The position numbers and the translations under genes were made by a program. This document shows positions 26,681 through 38,900 of a stretch of 64,000 bases of DNA, piece by piece. The notes below the pieces were generated by a model. It ran no database searches, was not told the origin of the DNA, and saw only the letters and a program-made list of their open reading frames with translations. The stretch's first letter is position 1; every line of letters begins with the position of its first letter. The stretch is taken from contig PUFA01000003.1 in assembly GCA_003508835.1 (NCBI GenBank), positions 8,471,501-8,535,500 of the forward strand, in the 5' to 3' direction. This DNA is from Eonycteris spelaea (lineage: Eukaryota > Chordata > Mammalia > Chiroptera > Pteropodidae).

Positions 26681-26894
26681 TGATATATACCAGATATTAA
26701 CCAAGTGCTAGACATATTGCAGTAGGCAAGGTAGACACATCATTCTTATATTACATCCTAATAGGATATATAGAGGTACAAAGATTATTCATATTGTATC
26801 CTATGGGAAAGACATTCCCAGGACTTTGGCAGTATATAGCTCTATATAGCTTCTCCAAATAAAATGTCAAAAGAACAAAAATTAACATGTTCAT

Positions 26895-27510
26895 TATTTT
26901 CTTTCCGCATTACCAGAACAGCTCTCAAATTAGTTTTCATCTATTTTTCCTAGTCCCTATCCTATTCATCCACTATAATTATCAGAAATCTTTCTAAAAT
27001 TCTAAGCTGACCACAGCCTTATCATGCTAAACTCTAATTATAGAATACAATCTACAGTCTTTAAACTGACCTACAAAGCCTTTATTGATGGAGCCTGTTT
27101 ATATTCTATCCTTCCACACACATTCTCTGCTGTGGCCATGCTAAACTCCTCACAAATCTGCATGCCAACTATATTCTCTTATGGCTCTATGCCTCAAAAC
27201 ATGCTCTGCCATACATATTCCTCCCTACCCAATAACTTCCACTTGCCCTTCAAATTCATCTTGGCAGCAATCTCTCTATAAAGTCCTATGGGTGCCCACC
27301 TATGTTCTCTCATTTCATCCACCATATATTCATAATATCACTTATGGAATCAGATTATAATCACAAGTTTGCCTCTCTTTCCTACTAGACTATAAGCTTT
27401 TGAAGGACAGGGACTCAGCTTTGTTTGTTTCCATATTTTTGCTTTCCACAATAGTGCCTTGCATGTAGGAGGTCCCTCAGTAAATATTTGGTGAATTAAT
27501 TGATAGCAAA
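26895..27510 (+). repeat. L2 LINE 3' region
   Basis: A well-ordered L2 match: 'gctgaccacagccttatcat', 'acctacaaagcctttattga', 'actagactataagcttttga', 'atagtgccttgcatgtagga', 'cagtaaatatttggtgaatt'. The open frame at 27024-27281 is a remnant within it. Confidence 0.75.
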
Positions 27511-27559
27511 TAGTCTATCTTACACAATATCAGGTTATTCCTAAAACACCATATTATGA

Positions 27560-27780
27560 AGTCATACCTAGCTCTGAATGGACAATGGTTCCCTACCCTA
27601 TGAGATCAACTCCTTTTCTCTGTCTGCATTCCAAGTCCTTTACAATGTCTAATAGGAGATCCCTTCCAAAAAATGGTAATCCTACATTTCCTTCAAAGTT
27701 CAAGACTCACTTGATCCAGGAAGCCATCTTTATTACTTCAATAGAAATGTTTTCTTACTTTGAACTCAGTATTTTAACAC
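27560..27780 (+). repeat. L2 LINE fragment
   Basis: 'gttcaagactcacttgatcc' and 'aggaagccatctttattact' match the L2 3' region just before the terminal part. Confidence 0.5.
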
Positions 27781-27889
27781 AGGAATAGATATCTGCCTAT
27801 ATTTTAACTAAGAAACCTCTATGTACACATACTTTATCAAAACTATTTATAAAGAAGGGCCTTATGAATAAAGATTCTCCTCTCTTTGA

Positions 27890-28260
27890 GTTGTTGTGTC
27901 TGCTAACTATTCCATTGGTGCAAGAGTGACAGGTATCTAATATGTCCTTTTTGAAGGAATGGATAGAGTCCCTCCCCAATGTGCTACCCAAAACTGTTCT
28001 CATAAGTTCCATTATTTTCTGTCTTTGTCTTGTTTAACATCTCAGCATTGTCCATTCGAGCTGACCACTCTCTCTTCCTCAAAAAGTAGAATTATACTTA
28101 GCTTCCATACACTGTTCCCTTCTGATTTCTCTTCTGCCTCTCTGGCTATTCCTCATTTGGTTGTGGAAGCTGTTCTTCCTTTACCAAATCATTAAACTTC
28201 CAGTTTCTCAGGGGTGTCTCCTCCCCAGGACTATTTCCCATGTTATTCAACATATATAGC
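27890..28260 (+). repeat. L2 LINE reverse-transcriptase fragment
   Basis: The region reads like decayed L2 ORF2: 'cattcgagctgaccactctc' corresponds to the D-x-V-D-H-S motif region, 'tctgcctctctggctattcc' to the YLSGR-like region, and 'ggggtgtctcctccccagga' to the VPQGS-like region. It is frame-broken. The open frame at 27959-28195 covers part of it. Confidence 0.5.
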
Positions 28261-29411
28261 CCAAACAGTGTGTTTTTTATTGTTCCATTTCAATAGAAGT
28301 AAAAATGGAATTGCATTCTGTTTAATATATGCAAGCATGTGTTTTAATGAGCATAGTTCCTACAGTAATAGTAAACAAGGAGATAAAGAAAAGTGCAAAC
28401 CATGGGATAATTTTAGAAAAATATTTGACAGATACATAGAGCATAAAAAGGATATTTCATGATTGTTTAGGTTCTATAAGGACAAATTATGTGGATGGTA
28501 GAAAAACTTAAAGGTTATTTTGTCCTCTAAAGAGTAACACAGTGATCCAGATCCTATTAGTGAATATAAAATTATTTGTATTGTGTGAGTTGGATTTAAA
28601 CCACTGAAGAGAATATTTGAGCATTTACCACAGCAAAAGTTATAGCAGCCTCCCACAGACAGAAGTACTTAAGTGTCTGATAATGTCTAGTGACTTGCTT
28701 AAAAGAGGATAAAAAACACATCCTCAGGCAAGTATGAAGTATTAAATAGAGTCAATTTAGGAAGCACAGTGCCTCAGCAAATTCAGAAATTAATTCAGAT
28801 TAAGACATTTTGCTTTTAGGATCTATGTCAAAAGACCAGTTCTACAACTCTAATATAACAGTGGGGCATGGGAGGTGGGAAGAGGGAGCCAAAATATATA
28901 TTCTATAAGTCTTCATGTGTTGAAAACTATACCTTCAAAAATTATAAATTTTTCAGTGATATCACCATGCATTATTTCAAACTGGTAGTAATGTAAGCTT
29001 AATTCTTAAAAAAATAAATCAATTAGGGATGGGGAGGATTGTAACTTTTTCCAATATAAAGAATCTAGAAATTTAGATATGTCTGAAACATGTTTCTGTC
29101 TTTCATATAACACAGTTTATGATAAATTACTTGTTTAAGTAGTTATTTAATCCGCACATTTCATCTAGAACACTGACACATTTCTCCTATGTGTAGTAAA
29201 TTACCGACCAAAGTCATCTAAAGCAAACTCAAGAATTTAATTGAAACTTTATTACTACATACACCTATCCGATCTAGGAGAAATTAGAAAGTGATTTTTT
29301 TTAGTTGAAAATTGTGTCCTGGGAGCTAAACTTTCACATCTGAACTCAACAAACTCCCAGAGGCAGATCCATAAGATTATATAAGCAAGAATTATTAAAT
29401 CAAATGATTTC
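28261..29411. other. Intron, no feature recognised
   Basis: AT-rich intron close to the NOL4 exon (on its 3' side in gene direction). No further exon was seen on the minus strand. Confidence 0.5.
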
Positions 29412-29422
29412 ACGTATAAAAA

Positions 29423-29850
29423 TCCTACCATTTGCAATGACATGGATGGACCTAGAGGGTATTATGCTGAGTGAAATGAGTCAGACAGAGAAAGGTAAAT
29501 ACCATATGATTTCACTTATACGGGGAATCTAAAAGACAAAAGGAGGAAACCAAATGAAAACAGACTCACAGATACAAAGGGCAATCTGGTGATTGCCAGA
29601 GGGGAGGGGCAATGGGGGGGGGGGCTGAGAGAAAAATATGAAGGGATGAAGAAGTACAAATTAGTAGTTAAAAATAGTCTTGGGGACATAGAGTACAGCA
29701 TAAGGAATATAATCGATAGTATTATAATGGCTATGTATAGAGCCAGATGGGTTCTAGAGTAATCGGGGCATCACTTAATAAACTATATAAATGTCTAACC
29801 AATGTACTATATACCTGAAACGAATACAAAACACAATTTTTTTTAAAAAA
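29423..29850 (+). mobile_element. 5'-truncated L1 3' end
   Basis: This is a relatively well-preserved laurasiatherian-type L1 3' UTR: 'ccatttgcaatgacatggat', 'ggtgattgccagaggggagg', an 11-base G run (29614-29624), and 'aatgtctaaccaatgtacta'. A 9-base exact repeat (gtataaaaa) at 29414-29422 and 29861-29869 is a probable target duplication. It lies about 260 bases from the NOL4 donor in intron sequence and is antisense to the gene. Confidence 0.8.
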
Positions 29851-30100
29851 GCAATTCCTTGTATAAAAACACATCAACAGCTTTGCCTGAGACATGATTC
29901 ATTCTCTTCACTGCTATTCCTAAAATGTATTGCTTATATTATATGGACAAAAGAAATCTATGGTTATGTTTCTTGGTAATGTATTATTGGAATTCGCTTA
30001 AAATATATTTAGAGACAATAATCTTCGTCTCTTATATAAACATGTATTTCTTTGTCACCTTCACGACCAACTTAAAAATTCTCTGAAAATTGTAATGTGA

Positions 30101-30106
30101 CCTTAC
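30101..30106 (-). promoter_or_regulatory. NOL4: 5' splice site of the NOL4 exon
   Basis: The minus strand reads AAG|GTAAGG, a strong match to the MAG|GTRAGT donor consensus. It falls on a codon boundary right after the GSK residues. The open frame continues past it only for chance intronic codons. Confidence 0.85.
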
Positions 30107-30390
30107 CTTGCTTCCATTTTCTCTCGCCTCTCGTTCCATCTTGAGGTCAGAAATTAGAAGATTCTTATACTTGTTTTTTCCATTACTGCTGTGGTCATCT
30201 ATTCTGTATTCTGAAGTCAGCTGTGCTGAGAGGGGACTATCACTCAGGTTCAGTGGCTGCTCGTCCTGTTCCAGCCCCGTTTTGCCATCACCATTGGAGT
30301 CACCCATCTCCCTGCTGTGTGTTCCCCCTGAAGCAATTGAACTGTGCCCCAGAGTTTCATTGCCATTAAAGCTCTCTGCAGCAGAATCAT
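30107..30390 (-). CDS. NOL4: Internal coding exon of NOL4 (nucleolar protein 4)
   Basis: Seen: the minus strand stays open across an AG acceptor (30391-30392) and a GTAAGG donor (30101-30106). The exon has two leading bases of a split codon plus 94 full codons, ending exactly on a codon boundary. The peptide is polar and acidic, with EQDEQPLNLSDSPLSAQLTS in the middle and a lysine-rich, probably helical end (KYKNLLISDLKMEREARENG). The PLNLS motif (30242-30256) resembles PxDLS-type CtBP-binding motifs. Known: NOL4 is a mainly neural and testis nuclear/nucleolar protein of poorly defined function. I recognise this stretch as its central low-complexity segment; the paralogue NOL4L is similar but diverges near PLNLS. 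Inferred: the split codon needs a phase-1 upstream exon outside the window, and the next exon lies below coordinate 1. The reading frame is intact, so this looks like a live gene. The identification comes from memory, not a search; NOL4L is the main alternative. Confidence 0.85.
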
Positions 30391-30424
30391 CTGTTGGAAA
30401 CACAAATTTATATTTTGGTTTTAC
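30391..30424 (-). promoter_or_regulatory. NOL4: 3' splice site of the NOL4 exon
   Basis: On the minus strand the intron ends in TTTCCAACAG directly before the exon. The polypyrimidine tract is short and interrupted by A-rich sequence, so the acceptor is only moderate by sequence. This would fit an exon that depends on enhancers, but that is inference. Confidence 0.8.
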
Positions 30425-30454
30425 TTAAAATGCTATTCAGTTTCTATTTCAACT

Positions 30455-30610
30455 AGCATTCATTGAGCTCCCATTATGCGCTTAGCATTGTGCTGATATT
30501 ACATAGAATGTGTAACTTATCCTTAGCAATAAACTCATGAAGCAACTATTGTTATTTTTAATCCAGTAGGCACATTTATGCACAAGAAGTAAAGTAACAG
30601 AAGAAAAAGT
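30455..30610 (-). repeat. MIR SINE, antisense to plus strand, near the NOL4 exon
   Basis: The plus strand reads as a reversed MIR: 'cattgagctcccattatgcg', 'cttagcattgtgctgatatt', 'gcaataaactcatgaagcaa'. It lies 65 bases upstream of the NOL4 acceptor in the gene direction, where it is in sense orientation. Confidence 0.7.
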
Positions 30611-31449
30611 AGAGAGAACAGTTTAATCTCAAATGTAATCTCAAACAGTAAATTTAAATGAAGAAAATAATTGTCAATTATTTTGTAAATAGTTTTTGTT
30701 TTTCCAGTGAGACTATCCAGATTTGGTGAAAATTCTCTGACCAAAGCATCATTTATCTTATTTTAAAGATATAGGAAAATGTGAGTCATGAGAGATCAAA
30801 TAAAAAATCTAGCTACAGAAGAATGTGGTCAATATGATCCCAATTTTGTAAAAAGAAAAAAAAACACATAAACAGAGGGAAAAGACTGAAAAGATGTCAT
30901 CTAAATTGTTAATAGTGATTTCTTCTTAACTGTATGGCACTGGATTTTATAATATTCTTTATTTCTACAACATATATAATTTTCCAATAACAAAGATAAA
31001 ATAACTATAGAATAAAAGCAAAATAGGGAAGTGGAGGAAGCAGAGTTAATTAAAATTTTCTGCCTTAAAATAAATAATAAGCTTGTTTAGGAAAAAAGTA
31101 TACTAATGACACTTTACTGAGAGCAAGAAACAAGTTTACATAAAACAATCAAATTCTATTTCTCTTCATTTCATCTTTACATATATGATAAGAATTTGCT
31201 ATTGATTTTAAAAGAGTCTGATGGATAAAGGCGTTACATTGTTTCCCTTCATTAAAGGCTATTAATGAAGCCATATAAATATGAGTGAGCAAGAGTAATA
31301 ATATTCAATATTTGTGATTTTTGTTTGATTTCTGAATACTTTCAAGCATGCTGTATTTTTGTTGGGCATGATAAAATATTCAATGTCTTCTAATCAATTA
31401 AATTCATAGAAATAGTATTTAAATTCTGAAGGAGTAATATGACTCACCT
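30611..31449. other. Intron, no feature recognised
   Basis: AT-rich intron without recognised elements. Confidence 0.5.
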
Positions 31450-32130
31450 GTTCATTCATTTTTTCAACATTTATTGAGTGCCTACACTGGACCTCAAGGT
31501 GGTTAAATAACTAGGCTATAGAGAGATTCTGCCTTCAATAAGTTCACAGGCAACTAAAAGAAATAGAAAAATAAACATGCAACTAAAATGAGGAGCAAAA
31601 AAAAAAAAAGACTATGCTCCAAAACAAGGAATAAAGGTATTGCTGTTTTCCAAAAGATGGTAGCATATGACTGAATTCCGAAAGATGAGTATGCCTTAAA
31701 CAGGTGAAAAAGTTGAAGGAAAGTATTTCCTACCTAGAGAGCGGCAAGTGCAAAGTCACAGAGGAAAGAATATATAGAGCTGAGCAAAAAGAGAAAGTAA
31801 GAAAAAGAGAAACCTAGGAAAGGAGGAAGAGAACATGTTGGGAAGTGTTTTATTTATCAGCTTAGATTGTACCGTGAGTGCAATCTAAATTTATTGTGGG
31901 AAGTGATGTTAACACTATGTTTTAAAGAGATTCCTCTGACTCTGATGAGAAAAGCAGGATGAAGACAGGAAAAATAGTATGAAGGCAACAAAATGGAAGT
32001 CGGGGAGACAAGTTAAGTGACCTATATAAGTCATCTAAGCCAGCACTGCTGGAAGCTCAAACTAAAGCAGCAGGAGTGCAGAAAAAGAGGGGACGGCAAA
32101 AATCCTAACAATAGAGTAGGTAAGACTGAT
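31450..32130 (-). repeat. L2 LINE 3' region, antisense
   Basis: The plus strand is a reversed L2 through its whole 3' part: 'acatttattgagtgcctaca', 'gagcggcaagtgcaaagtca', 'agagattcctctgactctga', 'agcagcaggagtgcagaaaa'. An A-run interrupts it at 31598-31610. Confidence 0.7.
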
Positions 32131-33980
32131 AGTGGGGTAGACATGGGGCAAGGATAAAGCCAGGTCTCTAGCTCCAGTAAAAAATAAAATCAAAGAGCAT
32201 TAATGTTTAACTTTCATTTAAATAATATTTCCAAATAATTTTTCTAAAACTATTTTAAGAAAAAGTTCATAGGTGTTTAAAGATTCTACTATTAAATTGT
32301 TCTTTTTATGTACCCATTCAAGAAAAGACTTCATGTAGAGAGAAACATACCTAAGAGAATTTAGGAAGCTGGCCATAAATAATATGACATAGCACTTTCC
32401 ACAACTATTAGGTTGAGGAATCATTATGAATGTTCTTTTATGTTAATTCAACTCCTTATCCAAAAGTATGAAAGGTCATTTTGGATTATTTAAGTTATTT
32501 CTTTCCAAGAAAGTTCAAAGGAGAACTTAGTAGACATATTCATGTCCAAATTTTTAGTTCATGAAGAAAAATGAGATTTAACATTTTGTACTAAAATCCT
32601 TTAAAAATGGTAAATATTTCATGTAATAATTTTTTATCAATATGGTAAAAGAATGAAGAACCCTAAAGAATATTACATTTTAAAATCAAATGTACATTTA
32701 CATAAAACAAATCCATTATCTATTTTAATTAAAATTTAAACATGTTAAATTTGTTTCTTTAATATGAAATCATCATACAGATTTAATAAATAACGTACCA
32801 GTTGTTCATTTTTCAGATAAGAATAACATAATTTATCAGAAGATTATTTAATAAAAATTATGTATTTATAATTTTGGTACAAACAAATAAAGGAGAAAAT
32901 ATTTTTAGACAGAGTAGTTCACTCCAGATGTTACCAAGGTAACTAAATTCAACAGCTTTACATATTTCATTCCTGAGTAAATCAATATGTTTTATGAAGA
33001 ACAATGAATGATTTACTCATTTGTATCAAATATGTTCATATATTTTATAAATAGTAAAAAAATCAATAATGTCACATACCATGATTTTATAAATCAAAAA
33101 TTTTAAAAAAGTTTTTAATATATACATTAGAAAAATTCAGTATAAAGAAGTGACAGATATTAAACAGGATAAAACTAAGCATTTTTCATTGTCTACTTCC
33201 CGTAACCACATTAATGGTTTTTATTCTTTCTTCCTTAAAGATGTTTTTTCAGTATTAAAAACCACAGATCTCCTACTCTTGTTTATCATAACCAATTCAC
33301 ATCGGTTTTTCGCTGTAAAGGGGGAAACTGCTTCCTTACCTAACATAGTTTGCTGCATCCTGAGTGGCTGTTGTGTGTGGGTAACGGCTGCTACACAGAG
33401 GGTGTAATGTTTATATCTGTAGGTACAGCCTTAGGTTCACAAGCCCAGGATGATGGTGATTCTCTCAAGTTTCAGCCTGGGTACCATAGCTTTGGAACCA
33501 AAGACTCTGTATCTGAGTCCCAAGGAAAAACAGCACCTGAAGCTTTGGAAATTAGGAGTGCCCAGGGTACCTAGCAACAGAGGAGAATGTGGAATGTGAT
33601 GACAGGGAAGTGTGGAATCTAGTGATAACAGAAGGGCAGCTGGATGTTTAGGTTGCATTTGAGCTGAGGTTAGTTTTAATGGGATGGACTTAGTATTGTG
33701 GAGAGGGCCATCCAAGTTACCTGCGCTGCAGCTCTTGAGTACAAGGTGTAGTAACATGAACTATAAGTGGCGAGCCATACATTGTCTTCTTTCTCCTTTC
33801 CTACTCTTCATCTCCTCCACCAATTAGTACAGACCCTACATGTGCTATTTGTTTAGATTATTTCTAACATTCCCACATTTTGTGTGAAATAGTTTCATCA
33901 GTACCAGATTCAATGGTTAGCTCTCTCTATATAAAGATAATTAACCTATTATAGCATGTATATTGTGCCTGTATTTAAGT
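32131..33980. other. Intron, no feature recognised
   Basis: AT-rich to 33.3 kb, then a GC-moderate block at 33300-33760 with short open frames on both strands (33350-33574 plus, 33437-33757 minus). Neither frame has splice context or resemblance to a known protein. The block may be an unrecognised LTR or a conserved non-coding segment. Confidence 0.4.
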
Positions 33981-33996
33981 TATCTATCTATCTATC

Positions 33997-34047
<51 letters not shown>

Positions 34048-34058
34048 ATCTACCTACC
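33981..34058. repeat. (ATCT)n tetranucleotide microsatellite
   Basis: About 18 ATCT units are broken by two 'atcatct' interruptions and end in 'acctaccta'. It is long enough to be length-polymorphic. Confidence 0.95.
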
Positions 34059-34479
34059 TAATAATGTGATAAACGTATTTGAAATCTCCCAAAGCACCTG
34101 ACCTATTTTCTTAGTCACTTTCAGCAGCTCTTCATTATGGCCTTTAGGCCAAATGCCTTGGGTGAAATGAACAGGAAAAAATATATATATTACCCTCATT
34201 TTAAGATTTGGAAATTTAGTCCTAAAATCCAGGTCAAATGCTTATAGAGTCCAAAAAGCTTTTTATCCTTTGCCCCCAGATGCAACACAGTCCTCCAGCT
34301 TTAATCCTTTGATATTGCTTCAGAAAATTTTCCTTTCATATTTTACCATAAGACTAACTTCTAAACCCAAAATATACACATACATAACCTAGCTCCAGAA
34401 GATTAGTACCTTCATATCCAAAAAGGTGGAAAAAAATTTCTAATTCTTCAAAATCTATTTGCAATGTAGAGTTTAGATA

Positions 34480-34800
34480 CAATTCTCTTTATCACCCCTG
34501 ATCTCTGCTCCAAGTCTTCTCCCAGCTCTAGGGTCCCCAATAAAAATATAAGTTTATCTATTATTAGATTAAATCTTATATTTTACACCATAACTCCCTT
34601 TACTCTACAACACAAAGCAGACAATCTAGGCTAAACTGATCCTTTGTACCACTCTGCTCCATTCCTGCCCCAAGCCAGACAACTGTCTCATTCCTGCTTT
34701 TGTCACCTTTTTGTCCATCTAGAAATTCCTTCCATGTTCACATTTCCCTTCTTCGCATCCTTCCAATTTTCTGAACTTCCGTTTTACTTATCCTCCATAA
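34480..34800 (+). repeat. L2 LINE fragment
   Basis: Pyrimidine-rich L2-like order: 'ctctgctccattcctgcccc', 'gtccatctagaaattccttc', 'tcgcatccttccaattttct'. Confidence 0.5.
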
Positions 34801-35072
34801 TATAGTTTTTAAAACTTAGATAAACGCCTGTTCTGTGTTTTATATTTTCTTGTATGCAAAAACTTCAATTGTTGACTATGAAAGTCTTGTACTTCCAAGT
34901 CCTCAATACCATGAAAACCTTTGAACAGATCATCAGAATGCAATTATCTATGTGTCTTGGTATTTTCAAAATATTACCCAGATTATATATTTAGTAACAC
35001 TATCTTAAACATGTACAAAAGAGTGATGTACATTTGAAGTCAAAACATTCCACTCTAAGAAGTTTACTAATG

Positions 35073-35150
35073 TAAGTAAATATGTGTAAATACTAATGTA
35101 AATAAATAAATATGTGTAAACACACACACTCACATACACACACACATGAC
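35073..35150. repeat. TAAA/GTAAA and CA low-complexity repeat
   Basis: Degenerate 'taatgtaagtaaatatgtg' units are duplicated twice, then a CA-rich stretch at about 35119-35148. Confidence 0.8.
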
Positions 35151-35384
35151 TTCTGCTACAAGGTAAAGGACAAAGTAACAAGAGCATCTGGTTTTCTAAT
35201 TAATTCTACAGGGGTTATTACCCTTTTGTGGTAGCTCCTAATTCAGCCTTTGCCATTAAAAGAATAGGTTCTAATTTAAGGAGTAATACAGAGAAAGCAC
35301 AGAGGTAACTGGATGCTTCAAAGCATATAACTAAAGTACAGCACAATGCATAAAAGTAATTCTGAGCTATCAATGAGGAGGTAT

Positions 35385-35765
35385 TTTATTCATTATATTT
35401 TAACCCAATACCTATTGTGTGATAGACACTCCTCTTGGCACTGTGAGTCCATTGAGACTCCATGTGAAATTTGTTCATAACCTAAACTATAACAAAATAA
35501 TCTGGAAAATAACATGGGAGTTTTATATAAGGCAGAATAAATAAACAAGGTTCTTCACAAAAAAAGTCACCTACAATCTCCGGAAATGAGGACAGTATCA
35601 GAGAAGGCCTTTTACAAGAGGTGCAGTTTGAAGAAGGTGAGATTATGTAGAACGTGATGGTGATGGTGGAGGTTGTTCTTGTTCAAGAGAATGAATGAGA
35701 AAAAGCACCAAAGGCAGCAAAGAGCTGAAAGGGGACAGGAGATTGAGTATACTCTACATGCTAAG
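35385..35765 (-). repeat. L2 LINE 3' region, antisense
   Basis: Reversed L2 order: 'aatacctattgtgtgataga', 'gagaaggccttttacaagag', 'aagcaccaaaggcagcaaag'. Confidence 0.6.
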
Positions 35766-36414
35766 GCATGGAATTGTATATTTTAGAGAGTAATGGGTAT
35801 TTTGCTCTATATTCCTTTTCTGGATCACTTGTAAAATTACTAATTGTTTTCCCATGGCAGGTAGTTGGAGAAGTCCACTGATTATGTGAGTCTAGTCTGA
35901 GAAAAGTCTATCTCTGTTCCTACCTCAAAGCCACTGTCAACTGACCAATTATAAAACTTTCTCCCAATTCTAAGGTGACTTATTTTTTTTAAATGGCCAT
36001 TAATTCAATAACATATCAATGGTTTCTTAATTGCCTAAATAGATTGCAGACTATTATTTTCATGCTTACCCATTAGCTGGTTTAGGGTTTCAAAGAAAGA
36101 AGTGAATATTGTATAGAAAACAATATGCATAAACATTTTTTATATTTTTACAGTGTGAATTGAAAACATCTATTTCTCTTGTTGATGAAATCATATTACT
36201 GTGAATATTACTGTTTTATTACCTATATTCATTATATAATAAAATGTTAAATTTCAGTTAGAGATAAGTAAAAATTTATACATACATATATTCTCCCCAA
36301 AATTATAAGCCACCTGATTTATCCATGAACTCCAAGATACACGATCTTGAACTGGATGGCATGCTTTTTTTCTTATCTTAAATGATACCATAATAATCAT
36401 ATCTGTCACAGATT

Positions 36415-36640
36415 TTCAAATTCCTACTCCAACCTTAATATTTTAGACTTCACTGGGGGTTTGTTTAGTCCTTTTTCTCACCTTATAACACCTTGTCATC
36501 TTATGGCTCAAAAATCTATGTTTTAATTACCAGTTAGACTGTAAGTGTGCACAAGGTATGTATTTACATCTTATGTTTCTTTGTGCTCCTCTATAGAACC
36601 CAGCTTGGTGCTTAACACAAAGTTGACATGACAGATATAC
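36415..36640 (+). repeat. L2 LINE 3' end
   Basis: 'ttagactgtaagtgtgcaca' and 'agcttggtgcttaacacaaa' match the L2 3' terminus. Confidence 0.6.
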
Positions 36641-38389
36641 ATCTGTCTGTCTCTATAGAGAGATCAATTAATTGATAAATAAGACAATGCAGTTGTGTAA
36701 GGTATTCATGTATTGGCAGCTTACTTATGAAGCTATTTATTGCTACAAATTAAACAAAACAGTACTGTGAGTTTTATAACGTTCTGTCTCATATAACAAG
36801 CAGGATATACAATGATAAATTCTCATGTTAAATTTAAAGCGAATCTAAGAAAATCATCAGATAGCAGTTCAGTGTTTTCGAAGAGATTTGACAGCTAACC
36901 ACTTGAGAGAAATGTCTCAGAAAACACATCAAATGGACGATAGAAATAAGAGACAATGTCATATAGTATTATTATAAAGTCATTCTATTAGAAAATGATT
37001 TGACAATTTATAGAAGAAATGGCTCAGGAATTTATCATAAATTATGCCAAACTAAGAAGTTAAATGAAAATAATGTCACAGATTTGGGGTGAGTTATTCC
37101 AAAAACAAGTTGGAATTAATGTGATCCAAAAGTAGTTTCCCTAACTTGGCATTTAACCAAACAGCTTAAGAGGATTTTTGCTTGCTAAAAATAAATCAAG
37201 AAATACTTTATCCTGAAAAACTGTAGCAACAACAAAAAAGAGGACCCAAAAAACAAGCTTATTGTTTGAAATAAATGTCATGCAGCTGGGTAGGACCTTG
37301 GCTGTCTTCACATATTTCTCTGGATTTCTTTGCTATCAAGTATCTGAAGATTAAGAACATCCCTTATTTCCTTAAGTTTTTATTTACACTGTTGTATATA
37401 GGGTATGGTGGTGGTAGATAAATATACTAATTAGTCCCTTAACTGTATAATTTCAATTATCATAGAACTACAAGAGGAACAAACATCACTTGGTGAACTG
37501 GCCTCAGCTCTGAGTGTACTAACTGGATATGACTTAGATTTAGTTCCTTAGTTCCTGTGGTTTATGTGAAATAGGTGGTAAGCATTCAGCAGAATTATCT
37601 TTGGAAGTATAAAAAAGTTGCGTGTGTGTGTTTTAGCAGCCAACTGATGCTATGTACTAAGTATCTACAGGGATAGAAACCTAGTGCATAAAATCCCTAT
37701 ACACAAGTATAGTCTAACAGAAGCACAATCTCTTGCTACCCTGGAAAAATTTGCAGCTATGAGACAGAGAAAAGGGGACTCATTGGACTTGGTCCTTTTA
37801 TGTTAACCTCTAGAAAGGAAGTATAAAAATAATTGCCATTTTTTCCTAAAATTGGGGCTGTCTTGGTTCTTACCTTTTCAGATTATTGAGGGACCAACTC
37901 CTTTATGAATTTTATGAGAAACTCCAGTGCCCTTCCAATAAATTCCCATTTTTATGTTTTTTAAATTTAACCAGTGACAGTTTTTAACTTGAAAAAGCAA
38001 CTAATGCATAATATTTGTTTCACTTTTGAAAAAACCAAGAAACAGAAATGTTGTGACTTTCCTATGTCCAGTTAAAAAATATAACTTACATGTTGAAGGA
38101 ACCTGAAGTCATGTACTAAAATATAGTCAAAGAACTGGGGTGTTCTAAATCTGAAAGAAGAATACTTTCAGAAATTATGAGAAGAGATATAATTGAATCA
38201 AATATTTAAAGATTTTCAAGTGTTTTTACTATCTGTCAGAAGTTGAAGAATTAGAAGTTATACAGAATCAGTTTTTTGCGCAATTTATAGGAAATGATTC
38301 TGACAAAATTATCAAAACGTCAAAAAAGTTTGTCTATCTCTCAGATGTGTATAAGTTTGAAATGTTAGCTATTGAAGGGCAAGTTCCAG
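36641..38389. other. Intron, no feature recognised
   Basis: AT-rich intron. A short GT run lies at 37620-37630. No exon or confident repeat found. Confidence 0.5.
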
Positions 38390-38455
38390 TTCTTATTCCT
38401 TTATTAGTATGTTATTGGTACATAATAATGTTCAATAAATATTGCTGAACTGGAC
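38390..38455 (+). repeat. L2 LINE terminal fragment
   Basis: 'tgttcaataaatattgctga' matches the L2 3' terminal consensus. Confidence 0.5.
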
Positions 38456-38559
38456 AATCGCAGATCACAATCACATATCTATTTAGTATCTATTTAAAAA
38501 CAGACTGTGAGTCTTTTTACATTCTTATAAGTATGTATAAGTGCCCCTCCCTAATACCC

Positions 38560-38900
38560 AGAATCTGTAAATCTATTACTCCTGTGATTATGGTATGTCA
38601 TATAAAGTACAATGGATTTTGAATAGGAAAATTATCTGGGCAGGCCTGGTTTATTCACATGAGCATTTAGCACAGAGCGTTCTCTGGTTCGTTGCAGAAT
38701 GGGAAGTCAGAGAGGTTCAGAGAACCAAGGTTTTTCAGTATACCATTGATAAACTGAAAATGGAGAAGGTCACATAAGAAAGAATGAATGCAGGCAGTCT
38801 TAAGGAGCTGATAGAGATCCCCGCTGACAGCCACCAAGGAAACAGGGACCTCAGTCCTACAACCACAAGAAATTAAACTCTACCAACAACTTAATTTAAT
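38560..38900 (+). mobile_element. MLT1-type MaLR LTR fragment
   Basis: It follows the MLT1 LTR: 'gaaaattatctgggcaggcc' then 'acagccaccaaggaaacagg', 'gacctcagtcctacaaccac' and 'ctctaccaacaact'. The 3' part of the LTR is missing. The open frame at 38595-38777 is a chance frame inside it. Confidence 0.7.

Noticed and set aside
30032..30106. Extension of the NOL4 open frame past the donor
   Set aside because: The frame continues only through chance intronic codons after a strong GTAAGG donor; the known protein-like sequence stops at the splice site.
30108..30428. A plus-strand 106-codon frame over the NOL4 exon
   Set aside because: It is the antisense shadow of the conserved minus-strand exon.
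33566..33577. A second RFX X-box (GTACCTAGCAAC)
   Set aside because: Only one half-site (AGCAAC) fits the consensus.
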